In this document: positions 9,601 to 16,282 of the stretch, in pieces
How the letters are laid out: each line of letters starts with the position of its first letter
Position numbering within the stretch: position 1 is the stretch's first letter
DNA from: Lachnospiraceae bacterium
Lineage (GTDB): Bacteria > Bacillota > Clostridia > Lachnospirales > Lachnospiraceae
DNA length: 64,000 bases
Assembly: GCA_022799355.1 (NCBI GenBank)
Contig: JAAWOG010000007.1
Location: 1-64,000 of the forward strand
Reading direction: 5' to 3'
The notes under the pieces: generated by a model
The model's database searches: none
The model's input: only the letters and a program-made list of their open reading frames with translations
What the model was told of the DNA's origin: nothing
Position numbers and translations under genes: made by a program

Positions 9601-9821
9601 CTTTTGAAATAGCTGGTCACGCTCTGCTCATCCATCCCCTCGCTCAGAGCATCCTCAATCTCCTCATTTGTCTGGGGTATGGTGATCTTTTTCATTGCCG
9701 CCTCATACCGCGTGCCGAACTCCTCCCTCTCAATGCGGTACACCCTGCCAAATGCACCCTTCCCCAACAGCTCTTTCACGGTCCAGTTGGTAAATACTTT
9801 TTCTTCCGCCCCTTTTTTCAT
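6678..9821 (-). CDS. Membrane Ser/Thr protein kinase with extracytoplasmic OmpA-type domain
   Basis: A 1047-residue protein. Residues 1-310 are a complete Hanks-type kinase: glycine loop GKGAFGRVY, AMKK lysine, HRDIKPEN, DFG and APE motifs are all intact. A Pro/Glu-rich linker follows with a threefold ETATVSAWEE-like repeat near 355-395. A single membrane segment lies near 465-487, preceded by KKKK. The outer part of about 420 residues has no recognised fold. At about 910-1035 there is an OmpA/MotB-like domain (VEGHTDSTGNYEEN, RAEAV, RRVEI), expected to bind peptidoglycan. It is the last gene of the secretion operon, after its PP2C phosphatase. PASTA repeats, usual in Firmicute kinases, are absent. 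An EssB-like structural role is possible, but unlike EssB its catalytic residues are present. Confidence 0.9.
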   Translation of the reverse strand: MKKGAEEKVFTNWTVKELLGKGAFGRVYRIEREEFGTRYEAAMKKITIPQTNEEIEDALSEGMDEQSVTSYFKSFVEEIVNEFKLMAQLKGHTNIVSYEDHLVIPHGDNVGWDILIRMELLKSLKTLTAERNLTEEEVIRLGMDICNALEVCGKMNIIHRDIKPENIFISNFGEFKLGDFGIARTAEKTMSNLSKKGTYTYMAPEVYKGEAYDATVDIYSLGIVMYRFMNYNRAPFLPPYPQPISFSDREVSLTRRISEEPMPAPACGSKELKRIILKACAYQASARYRTPAQFKSDLEKLLRNKESAEAEKNAAKEAFAVPFPSAVKKDAVTAPGAETMAAREIATVPTWEEPEETATVSAWEEPEETATVSAWEETGKPVTAPAGESPKEPGRSAQSGKPESFMPQSESRDWDDTMGDEDSTVSMFDKKPEDIRPEPVPASAAAQSGTSAAQKATKKKKTGIFIVIGIIAALLAAAVFLVTRIGGGSTAPSGEFDGFSYMETSKEGEYDDLLTGIDMEDAADTAAKEEFVPLSEQYLYGHYTIGEFDGEVEKAFLEDMETMMVGGVEVAVIPSEIYCFPEGTLYRTETLWELIDETGGDGAEFGSTYASRTYMDDLGMTKEEVFDGIVYTLFGDAVTTDIPGFYEENIKGQGDTAELVYVNRALEKKSLVGYYKVKDSVMEFSYLDLDENGQLMLCPFPYEVAFSNSTLMISKDNITRKLQPQRMLSNKHYVIGAYGGYTDNPAEAKSGISNIWLRIDDQEKSGFSADTDKAVVADSAGVYFTDGWRTEYATGIMGPGNRIEIRWEQQGNSEDPYARKEEAGSLTAYYLDCGYLGYILRIDDRDYFYQKTEKEYYAALVGDSVIDAEVETKVLEKMGMTKREMLSAMQGAMEAEFATAGYMMEDVVNINERTGKITLKDGVLFDVNSSELSEEGMAYLSLLFAAMDRVIGEEGYGDYIDTIFVEGHTDSTGNYEENQVLSEMRAEAVDDYCYELYPHLSGGYIETAGYASDRPIYDEDGNEDRDASRRVEIMIALDVDAFTDEEE

Positions 9822-9864
9822 TCTGACCTCCTGTTATTCTCTATTGATTTCCGCAGACAACGCC

Positions 9865-9971
9865 GCGTGCAGACTTTCCTCCACCTATAAACAGATGCCC
9901 GCCTCCCCCTCCTGTACGCTTCCCGCAACAGCTGCGTGCAGACTTTCGCACGTATGAACGAATGCCCGCCT
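9865..9971. repeat. Imperfect 69-bp-spaced direct repeat between kinase and phosphatase genes
   Basis: GCGTGCAGACTTTC at 9865-9878 recurs at 9934-9947, and ATGCCCGCCT recurs about 30 bp after each. Together they make two diverged units of about 40 bp spaced 69 bp apart. They fill the otherwise gene-free space between the phosphatase stop and the kinase start. Confidence 0.6.
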
Positions 9972-9975
9972 GTTC

Positions 9976-10860
9976 TCAGGCTATGATAACGGCTGCCGCA
10001 GCCAGTATAAACAATACGATCCATGCCTTTTTCGGCACTCTTTTCAGTCTCTCGATGATGCGCTCAAGTATACCGCCCTCCGTCTTTTTTACCCGCAGCA
10101 CCAGGGCTGTCACATTGTCCCTTCCGCCGTTTTTCAGCGCCTCCTCCACCAGCCTCTGCGCCGTCTCGCCGGCCTCCTGCGATCCCCCTGCCAGCTTTGC
10201 CAGCACATCATCCATCACCATATCGGTAAGCCCGTCGCTGCACAGGAGAAAACTGTCCCCCTCCTGCAGCCGGATCTCCTCGCTGAAATGGGGTTCCAGC
10301 ATAAATTCCTCCGGAAAAATGCCGAGATGCTGCGTTAGTTTATGCCAGCTTTTACTCTTTCTCGCCTGCTCCTCACTCATGATCCCCATGCGGATCATAT
10401 TTTCCCCCTCACTATGATCCACGCTCAAAAGTTTCAATGCGCCGTTTCGTATCAGATAACACCTGCTGTCACCCACGTTGCAGCACACGGCTTTTCTCCC
10501 ATCCATATACAAAAGCACCGCCGTAGTCCCCATCCGTCCGCCGCCTCTTTTTTGCATTTCGGCGCAGATGATGCCGTTGACGTCCGCAACCTGCCGCACT
10601 GCCTCCTCCCGCACATTTTCCAGCGCGCAGGGGCAAAACGACTTTGCCGCAGCTAAAGAGGCGACCTCCCCCGCCTCCTCACCGCCCATGCCGTCATACA
10701 CCGCCGCCAGAAGCCGCCCCGCAGCCGCCGTCCTTCTCTCTGTTTTTGAATCGACATTCGTGTCATGTTTGTAATGCCCGAACAGACAGTAATTATCCTC
10801 GTTCCCCCTGCGCCGTTTCCCCGCATCCGTAACCACAGCGCCTTCTATTTTAAAACCCAA
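9976..10860 (-). CDS. PP2C-family Ser/Thr protein phosphatase with C-terminal membrane anchor
   Basis: A 294-residue protein. The metal-binding motifs of bacterial PP2C enzymes are present in order: RRGNEDN near 15, VYDGMGG near 55, NVGDSR near 125, CSDGLTD near 205 and GRDNVT near 250. A final hydrophobic stretch (WIVLFILAAAAVIIA) should anchor it in the membrane facing the cytoplasm. The start is most likely TTG at 10860, directly behind GGGAGGAG; an in-frame GTG at 10917 lies inside the preceding gene and lacks such a site. It would reverse the action of the kinase encoded next, with the FHA-bearing ATPase of the operon as a plausible target. Confidence 0.9.
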   Translation of the reverse strand: MGFKIEGAVVTDAGKRRRGNEDNYCLFGHYKHDTNVDSKTERRTAAAGRLLAAVYDGMGGEEAGEVASLAAAKSFCPCALENVREEAVRQVADVNGIICAEMQKRGGGRMGTTAVLLYMDGRKAVCCNVGDSRCYLIRNGALKLLSVDHSEGENMIRMGIMSEEQARKSKSWHKLTQHLGIFPEEFMLEPHFSEEIRLQEGDSFLLCSDGLTDMVMDDVLAKLAGGSQEAGETAQRLVEEALKNGGRDNVTALVLRVKKTEGGILERIIERLKRVPKKAWIVLFILAAAAVIIA

Positions 10861-10883
10861 ACTCTCTCCTCCCGCCTTCTCCG

Positions 10884-12257
10884 TTACTTCAGCATCTTCG
10901 CGCCGTCCGGATACCACAGGCTCGTTTCCTTCTGTATTGTGTAAGCATCCAGCGTTTTGATCTTTCCGTCCGCGGAATCCGCGATCAGAATATTTTTTTG
11001 AAATGCCTTGATAATAGCGCTGCGCTGTTTGGTGTAATCCTTCGCCGACTTGTTCAGGGAGGAAAGCTGTTTCTTAAATGCCTCTATATCCGTCCCGTTC
11101 TTCAAGCCGATGCAGGAGACGGTATGGCCGTCCCTGCCGGTCTTTGACTGCATCCGTACCCCGATGGGCGTGCCGTTCACCAGATTTTTATAGATCGTCT
11201 CCAGATACTGTTCCTCACCCTTATATTTCTTTGATGCCGTATAAATGGAAGCCGGGTTTGTCTTACTGCTGCTGTTCGCCGCCCCCACCGGGCCGGTCCA
11301 CGAATCGGTAGGCTTCATACCCTTTATCCCGTTCAGATTCGTCGTTCCCTTATAAGCGGCAGCGATCGTCCAGTACGTGCAGGATGTACAGCCTCCCCCC
11401 GCAAAGCCCTTCGGGCTTTCATAACTGCCCTGCCTTACCACATATTCCGACTTCATATTCGGCACAATGGAATAGTTTGAATAATCCCCCGCCGTTTTCC
11501 CCTTAAATTTATTTTTATCGAAAGCGGCAAGTTTGTCATATGCCTTTTTCGCCGTCGTCGTTGACGCCGCCGGCTTATTTGCCGCCGCAGCGCCCGCCGT
11601 GCTCCCTGCCGCTGCCGTTCCTGCCGGTTTGCCTGTTGAGGTAGTGGTGGTGCTTGTGGTTGTCTTACCGCCTTCTGTCGTCGATGTTGTCGTCGTCGTC
11701 TTGCCTCCCGTCGATGTTGACCATGTGACGGTCGTCTTTTCCGGCGTGCTGTCCGTCTTTGACGACGGCGGTATGATCACCGCCTCCTCCTTTTTCGGAG
11801 CGGCAGCAGCCGGAATTTTACCGATCAGGCTCCCGAGCGCCGCACCGCCCAAAATGCTCCCCGATGTCATAAAAATATCGTTGACATCCTTACGCTGCGT
11901 CAGCCACAGCGAAGAAAAATAGTTTTTTATGCTCCGCGCAATATTGTCCACGGTAACGAGCATTTTGCCGATAATACTCTGCGTGTTTTTACTCATCTGC
12001 CCGTCGGCATTCGCAAATTCTTCTCCCGACACTGCCGTCAGATTTGACATAGCTGTCACCTTTTCATTCTGATTCCTCATGCTTTTTCTCACTTTGGAGA
12101 GACCGCTGTCAATGCCGGACTTCGCCGCCACCTGAAAGTCCAGTCCGCTCTGCACGCCTGCTGCCACTTTTTCCGCATCCGCTATCGCGGAAGATATCTT
12201 TTTTAAACTTGCGGACAGGGAAGTCATATCGTTTGTACGAATATCTATTTTTGCCAT
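10884..12257 (-). CDS. WXG/LXG-like N-terminal domain fused to a papain-like cysteine peptidase domain (second fusion)
   Basis: A 457-residue protein. Residues 1-110 are helical (MAKIDIRTNDMTSLSASLKK..., DFQVAAKSGIDSGLSKVR) and closely match the start of the protein at 12544-13818. A Gly/Ala-rich hydrophobic stretch follows (SGSILGGAALGSLIG), then a long Thr/Ser/Gly linker. The C-terminal 200 residues show GGGCTSCTYWTIAAAYKG, GRDGHTVSCIGL and ILIADSADG. These could be the Cys, His and Asp of a papain/C39-like peptidase. It is probably a substrate of the surrounding secretion system. No immunity-like gene follows; the phosphatase starts within 25 bp. The peptidase assignment is moderate, from motif order only. 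Confidence 0.7.
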   Translation of the reverse strand: MAKIDIRTNDMTSLSASLKKISSAIADAEKVAAGVQSGLDFQVAAKSGIDSGLSKVRKSMRNQNEKVTAMSNLTAVSGEEFANADGQMSKNTQSIIGKMLVTVDNIARSIKNYFSSLWLTQRKDVNDIFMTSGSILGGAALGSLIGKIPAAAAPKKEEAVIIPPSSKTDSTPEKTTVTWSTSTGGKTTTTTSTTEGGKTTTSTTTTSTGKPAGTAAAGSTAGAAAANKPAASTTTAKKAYDKLAAFDKNKFKGKTAGDYSNYSIVPNMKSEYVVRQGSYESPKGFAGGGCTSCTYWTIAAAYKGTTNLNGIKGMKPTDSWTGPVGAANSSSKTNPASIYTASKKYKGEEQYLETIYKNLVNGTPIGVRMQSKTGRDGHTVSCIGLKNGTDIEAFKKQLSSLNKSAKDYTKQRSAIIKAFQKNILIADSADGKIKTLDAYTIQKETSLWYPDGAKMLK

Positions 12258-12276
12258 TCCGTTCTCCTTCCTATCC

Positions 12277-12531
12277 TTACCCCTGCTGATCCATCACAAG
12301 GATGCTGCCGTCCCAGATCTGATAATCGGCAAGCGTCGCTTCCTCGTGCAGGATTCTGTTTTCATGCCAAAAGCGCAGCTTATGCAGCGCTTCAAATCTG
12401 TCCGCATCCAAAGCCTTTACCGTATCGAGCACCTTTATGGCAACATTCTTTAATTTCATTTTCGCCGGAAGTTCCATATCCGCCTCCCACGCGCCGTCCT
12501 TCGTCCTGACGGTTACGATTGCATATTCCAT
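12277..12531 (-). CDS. YukD/EsaB-like ubiquitin-fold protein of type VII secretion
   Basis: An 84-residue protein with the compact beta-grasp pattern of YukD/EsaB: MEYAIVTVRTKDGAWEADMELP, then a helix with LKNVAIKVLDTVKAL, and an end ILHEEATLADYQIWDGSILVMD. YukD-like proteins are small cytoplasmic parts of Firmicute WXG100 secretion systems, thought to regulate or assist them; they are not conjugated like ubiquitin. The start follows GAGGAGAAACAA. Its position between the two peptidase fusion genes, 12-19 bp from each, ties both to the secretion system. Confidence 0.85.
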   Translation of the reverse strand: MEYAIVTVRTKDGAWEADMELPAKMKLKNVAIKVLDTVKALDADRFEALHKLRFWHENRILHEEATLADYQIWDGSILVMDQQG

Positions 12532-12543
12532 TTGTTTCTCCTC

Positions 12544-13818
12544 TTATTTCTTCGTCCATGTGATAACGTTTTTAATAACACTCTCATAACCTTTTTTGTC
12601 AGCGGCAGCCTGCCCGTATCCTGTTGAATTTACCTTCAGCGTAGTCCTTTCATTGTTGGCAGGATCGATAATAATATAATTTCCGTTGCTGTCTTTTCCC
12701 TCCACCAGCACATAGTGATTGGCATCCTTATTGTTCTTGTTGTATATGGACACCATCGGGGGCGAATGATGCGCAGGATCATTCTGATAATCCGCCAAAC
12801 ATGCATCCAACGCACTCAGTTTCGCCTCCGGAGAGTCACTCTTTCTGGCAACCGTGCCTGGTGTAATGCCGTATTTTGCCATCTCCTTTGTCACACCCGA
12901 TCCATTCCAGCTCGCATTGCCCCCGTTTGCTTCCAACAGCCGCCCCGGCGTCATATCCACACCGAAATGTGTGGCAACCATCGCATCGCAGCAGATTCCG
13001 CAGGACAGCGAAGCCTTGTAAGAATAATCCTTATTATCCGCTCCTTTCCACACATTACCGTCCCAATATTTATTGTATCCCTTTCCCTGGGTAAAATATT
13101 TCATGCCAGCACTCTCGGCATTTTTCTTAGAACTGTGTGTATTTGCCGCAACGGCAGGTTTTGTCACCACCGTATCTTTATTCCCGGCAGGTTTCGAAGC
13201 TGCTGTGCCGCTCCCGGCAGGAGCATCGGTATTTCCCAAAGTTCCGGTGCCGACCGATCCCAACACTGCGCCCAATCCAGCCCCCGCCGCCACTCCGGCA
13301 GCCCCTGAAAATCCTGCCCCCGCAGCGCCCGGGGCTGACGATCCGCTCCCGGAGTGATGCCCGAACAGATTCCGTATAATCCCCGTCAGCGGCACCGCAG
13401 CCGCAGCACCCAGAATACTTCCTCCCGCCAGAAAAAGATTGCCTGTCATCCCATAATGGGAAATCAATCCTCCTGCAAATATCCCCTGTATCGTATGTGC
13501 GAGATTGATCAGCGGCATTACAATTTTCCCGACAATATTCCGTGCTTTCCTGTCCATCTGCCCATCTGCATTCATAAACTCCTCATTTGACACTTCCGTC
13601 AGTTTTGACAGCGTCGTCACCTTTGAGTTCTGTCTTTTCAGGCTGCTCCTTGCCTTGGTAATGCCGCTGTCAATGCCGGATTTCGCCGCCACCTGAAAAT
13701 CCAGATTTCTCTGTACGCTTCCCGCCATCGATTCCGCATCGGCTATGGTGGCGGATATCTTTTTCAGCCTCGATGAAAGAGATACCAATTCGGATGTGTA
13801 AATGTCAATTTTTGCCAT
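12544..13818 (-). CDS. WXG/LXG-like N-terminal domain fused to a C39-type cysteine peptidase domain (first fusion)
   Basis: A 424-residue protein. The N-terminal 110 residues (MAKIDIYTSELVSLSSRLKK...) are paralogous to those of the 10884-12257 product. A hydrophobic Gly/Ala segment (LAGGSILGAAAAVPLTGII) and a Gly/Ala/Pro linker follow. From about residue 240 the domain resembles peptidase C39-like papain-fold proteins: KYFTQGKGYNKYW, then SCGICCDAMVATHFG (probable Cys), DANHYVLVEG (His) and YIIIDPAN (Asp). It overlaps the end of the kinase remnant by 14 bp and has its own GGGAGAAAA site. It is likely secreted by the operon-encoded system and may cut peptides or wall cross-links; target unknown. 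Confidence 0.75.
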   Translation of the reverse strand: MAKIDIYTSELVSLSSRLKKISATIADAESMAGSVQRNLDFQVAAKSGIDSGITKARSSLKRQNSKVTTLSKLTEVSNEEFMNADGQMDRKARNIVGKIVMPLINLAHTIQGIFAGGLISHYGMTGNLFLAGGSILGAAAAVPLTGIIRNLFGHHSGSGSSAPGAAGAGFSGAAGVAAGAGLGAVLGSVGTGTLGNTDAPAGSGTAASKPAGNKDTVVTKPAVAANTHSSKKNAESAGMKYFTQGKGYNKYWDGNVWKGADNKDYSYKASLSCGICCDAMVATHFGVDMTPGRLLEANGGNASWNGSGVTKEMAKYGITPGTVARKSDSPEAKLSALDACLADYQNDPAHHSPPMVSIYNKNNKDANHYVLVEGKDSNGNYIIIDPANNERTTLKVNSTGYGQAAADKKGYESVIKNVITWTKK

Positions 13819-14221
13819 ACCGGTTTTCTCCCTTCTCCTTCTTCCGCACCTTCAGCCAGATAAGCAGCATGATGATCCACAGCGGCAGCGTGATTAACAG
13901 CAAAACCGCCAGGCCCACAATGATCTCATACACATTGAGAATCCCAAGCCCGATCAGGATTCCTCCCAGAATACTCTCCGCCCTTCCGCTTTCCTTCACC
14001 GCTGAAGTATTCCGCTGCTTTGGCTTTTCTTTTGGTCTTTCCTCCTGTCCCCTGTCCGGTTTTTCTTCCCGCTTTTCTTCCTCCAGGGAAAGTTTCGGCG
14101 CTCCCATGGTTCCTTTCTTTTTATCGTGCAGAATTTCTTCCAGCGCTTCCCGCATCTGCACAGGACTCCCATAACGCCCGGAAGGATGATACGCACAGGC
14201 TTTTAACACAACTTCTTTCAA
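13805..14221 (-). pseudogene. C-terminal remnant of a second Ser/Thr kinase with membrane segment
   Basis: The frame from the TTG at 14221 reads LKEVVLKACAYHPSGRYGSP, matching the end of the kinase lobe in the 6678-9821 product (LKRIILKACAYQASARYRTP). A charged linker and a membrane stretch (YEIIVGLAVLLLITLPLWII) follow. The codons just upstream continue the similarity (C-G-G-K-E) but are preceded in frame by TAA, so the catalytic part is gone. It may still be translated from TTG as a 138-residue membrane protein, since its stop overlaps the next gene. I read it as the decayed copy of a duplicated kinase. Confidence 0.6.
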
Positions 14222-14280
14222 TTCCTTACCGCCGCATTATATGCCTCCCTCTCCCGCATTTCATCATGTTAATCCCTACG

Positions 14281-14317
14281 GGGCGGGCGAACACGCTTTA
14301 CATTATTCTGCCCGCCC
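14281..14317 (-). terminator. GC-rich hairpin after the WXG100 genes, possible partial terminator or processing site
   Basis: GGGCGGGC (14281-14288) pairs with GCCCGCCC (14310-14317) around a 21-nt loop. No T run follows on the minus strand, so it is unlikely to be a full terminator. It could stabilise the 3' end of the upstream WXG100 messages and raise their abundance over the downstream genes. Confidence 0.35.
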
Positions 14318-14346
14318 TGCTCGCACAGTTTTTGCCTAAGACGCGC

Positions 14347-14643
14347 TCAGCCGAAATTGTTCATGGTATTTTTCAGGGACTGGTCTGTTGACTCGAGCTC
14401 ATTTGCCGCCGTATCCATCAGTTTTGCGTAGCCTTCGAGCAGCTCCGAAAAATTGGTGAACGTGGACTGCATACTCTCGTATTTGGAGATAAATGCGTTC
14501 TGCGCATCGCCCTTCCAGATCTCGTTCAGCCCGTAAATGAGATTTTTCAGTTTTGCCATCGTCTCGTCATGCTGGGTTCTGTAACTCCTCACGCTGCCCG
14601 CCTTACTCCTCAATGTCTCCGGTGTTACCTGAATTACTGCCAT
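14347..14643 (-). CDS. WXG100-family protein (third)
   Basis: A 98-residue helical hairpin protein with the defining turn motif near the middle (LNEIWKGDAQNAF) and the C-terminal pattern LMDTAANELESTDQSLKNTM. WXG100 proteins are secreted as dimers by type VII systems and can also be structural partners of the machinery. The start follows AAGGAGGACAAAGAA. It is the last of three adjacent paralogues between the EspG-like gene and the kinase remnant. Confidence 0.92.
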   Translation of the reverse strand: MAVIQVTPETLRSKAGSVRSYRTQHDETMAKLKNLIYGLNEIWKGDAQNAFISKYESMQSTFTNFSELLEGYAKLMDTAANELESTDQSLKNTMNNFG

Positions 14644-14709
14644 TTCTTTGTCCTCCTTGATGATTTTATTTTCACAGCAAACGCTGTAAAATACTTTAGT
14701 AATTTATTC

Positions 14710-15006
14710 TTACAATTTACTGATTCTCGCCGCCATATCCCTGTCCACATTTTCCATCCTGTCGGCATGCTGTTCCAGCAACGCCGCAAACTCTTCGATC
14801 GCCTGCTGGAAACTGTTATAGGTGGGCTGCATACCCATATATTTCTGCACGAAAGCCGTCTGTGCAGGCCCCTTCCATACCACCGACAAAGTCTGCACCA
14901 GATTGGTGATTCTGTTCATCACGCTTTTCTGGTTCTCCTTGTAAGCCCTGATCTGTCTCGCCTGCGCCCGCAGTTCATCCGGAGTCAGCATAATCTCATT
15001 TGCCAT
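14710..15006 (-). CDS. WXG100-family protein (second)
   Basis: A 98-residue protein with the hairpin motif VVWKGPAQTAF and two long helices on either side. The start at 15006 (MANEIMLTPDELR) follows AGGAGAG; the in-frame start at 15033 would overlap the preceding gene and lacks a site. It is close in sequence to the third paralogue (TPDELR/TPETLR, QNAF/QTAF, KYMGMQ/KYESMQ), and the two may form a heterodimer. Confidence 0.92.
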   Translation of the reverse strand: MANEIMLTPDELRAQARQIRAYKENQKSVMNRITNLVQTLSVVWKGPAQTAFVQKYMGMQPTYNSFQQAIEEFAALLEQHADRMENVDRDMAARISKL

Positions 15007-15029
15007 AACAAACACTCTCCTTTCCCAGC

Positions 15030-15326
15030 TCATCCGAAGCTGTTTATCTTACGCCGCATTTCCTCGTCCTTCTTTTTCAGTTCTTCCGCCACACGCCTGA
15101 TACTTGCGGCGATCGCCGTAAGCTGACTCCTGGTGGAATCCAGTTCTTTCACCGCCGCCTGCATCTGCATACGCATGGCGTCGCCGGATTCTCCCACCCA
15201 GACTGCTTCCGAAGCATTCCGGTCTCTGTTTAGATCATTCAGCGCCTTCCTGCACATATCCGCCGCCGCATCCAGCTTCTTTGCCTGTGCGATGGCCCTG
15301 TCGTAATCCACTCTTAAAAAACTCAT
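15030..15326 (-). CDS. WXG100-like protein (first)
   Basis: A 98-residue helical protein, MSFLRVDYDRAIAQAKKLDA to MRRKINSFG, with the turn motif EAVWVGESGDAM (W-V-G). It is more diverged than the other two paralogues and has a charged second helix (AEELKKKDEEMRRK). The site GAGGT lies 5 nt before the ATG. It begins about 130 bp after the EspG-like gene; that gap holds nothing I can identify. Confidence 0.87.
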   Translation of the reverse strand: MSFLRVDYDRAIAQAKKLDAAADMCRKALNDLNRDRNASEAVWVGESGDAMRMQMQAAVKELDSTRSQLTAIAASIRRVAEELKKKDEEMRRKINSFG

Positions 15327-15459
15327 ATTTTACCTCATTCCCGCGCTGCTTTTTGCGCCTTATTTTCACGCCTTCCCATGCCGCTTTATGCGCTCTGCTC
15401 CGCACTTTCCGGTGCCGTTTTATACGTCCCGCTCCCACGCTTTCCCCATCCGGCGCCGT

Positions 15460-16260
15460 TCAGCAAAACGCCTCCTCCTGCGTGCAGTCTATCATCTCAA
15501 ATCCGATCTCCACTTTTTTCAGCAGATCCTCCCTGTCCACGATCGAAAACTGCACATAGCCCTCGTCGTCTTTTATCTCATAATCCACGGCGATCAGCAT
15601 ATCTCCCTGCAGGCACTGTATGCTGCAGCCCGGATCCTCTTCTCTTCTTAAATCCATAAACAACAGGGAATAGAAATCAGCTTTACTCAAAATGCCGCCC
15701 GAGACGACCTGTGACATATATGCCGGCGCTCCCTCTTCCTCCATCAAATCTTCGCCTTTCCTCACGGAGCCCCGCTTTATCAGCGTACTTGCCTTTTCCA
15801 GCATTTCATACGGGAGCGTAAAGGCTCCCTCCTTCTTTTTTTCCGTCTCCCTAAGGGGCATCTCCTGCTTTATCTCTTTTCTGATACCCGGAAAATCCGT
15901 CTCCGAAAAAACATATCTTCCTCCTTGATATTCCATCTTACAGGCATTGTTTTCCTTCAGAAAATAGATGCGGGAGTGCTGCGGCTCCCCGATCCGTTCC
16001 CTCTCAAAACAGAGGAACCTCTCACATTTTCCACAAAGATCAATGATTCCGATCAGTTCCGGCGTGATGCTCTTATTGCCGTCGAAATCCTCCTCCAGAT
16101 AGCCCCTTTCGTTCAGTCCGCTTTCAATTTCCACTACTTTCAGCTTCAGCTCCTGATCCGAAAGTCCCGAGAGCATATCCGGTACGCCATAAAATGTATC
16201 CGCTCCTGTCACGGCGGCGAGATATAATACCTCCTCCGGTGTTAAACCATACTCTGCCAT
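15460..16260 (-). CDS. EspG-like candidate chaperone of the type VII-like system
   Basis: A 266-residue cytoplasmic protein without signal or membrane segments. The first 85 residues follow the pattern seen in ESX EspG proteins: LTPEEVLYLAAVTG, then a helix (LSDQELKLKVVEIESGLNERGY), then a short wing and ITPELIGIIDLCGKCERFL. The C-terminal half (DMLIAVDYEIKDDEGYVQFSIVDREDL) looks like a beta sheet. EspG proteins bind WXG/PE-PPE substrates in actinobacteria. A similar role here is inferred from this pattern and from the position between the ATPase and the three WXG100 genes. It starts behind GGAGAGGAG. Confidence 0.55.
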   Translation of the reverse strand: MAEYGLTPEEVLYLAAVTGADTFYGVPDMLSGLSDQELKLKVVEIESGLNERGYLEEDFDGNKSITPELIGIIDLCGKCERFLCFERERIGEPQHSRIYFLKENNACKMEYQGGRYVFSETDFPGIRKEIKQEMPLRETEKKKEGAFTLPYEMLEKASTLIKRGSVRKGEDLMEEEGAPAYMSQVVSGGILSKADFYSLLFMDLRREEDPGCSIQCLQGDMLIAVDYEIKDDEGYVQFSIVDREDLLKKVEIGFEMIDCTQEEAFC

Positions 16261-16282
16261 TTTTTTCTCCTCTCCTGCCTGT

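Noticed and set aside
9818-10024. A 68-codon minus-strand frame between phosphatase and kinase
   Set aside because: Its internal repeats simply mirror the diverged DNA repeat at 9865-9971, and it overlaps both neighbouring genes.
10884-13818. Reading the C39-like domains as bacteriocin-processing peptidases
   Set aside because: Bacteriocin C39 peptidases are fused to ABC exporters and accompanied by double-glycine leader peptides. Neither is present, and the N-terminal domains tie these proteins to the WXG100 system.
14281-14317. Full intrinsic terminator after the WXG100 genes
   Set aside because: The stem is strong but no T run follows, and same-strand genes continue downstream. It is kept only as a possible partial or stabilising hairpin.
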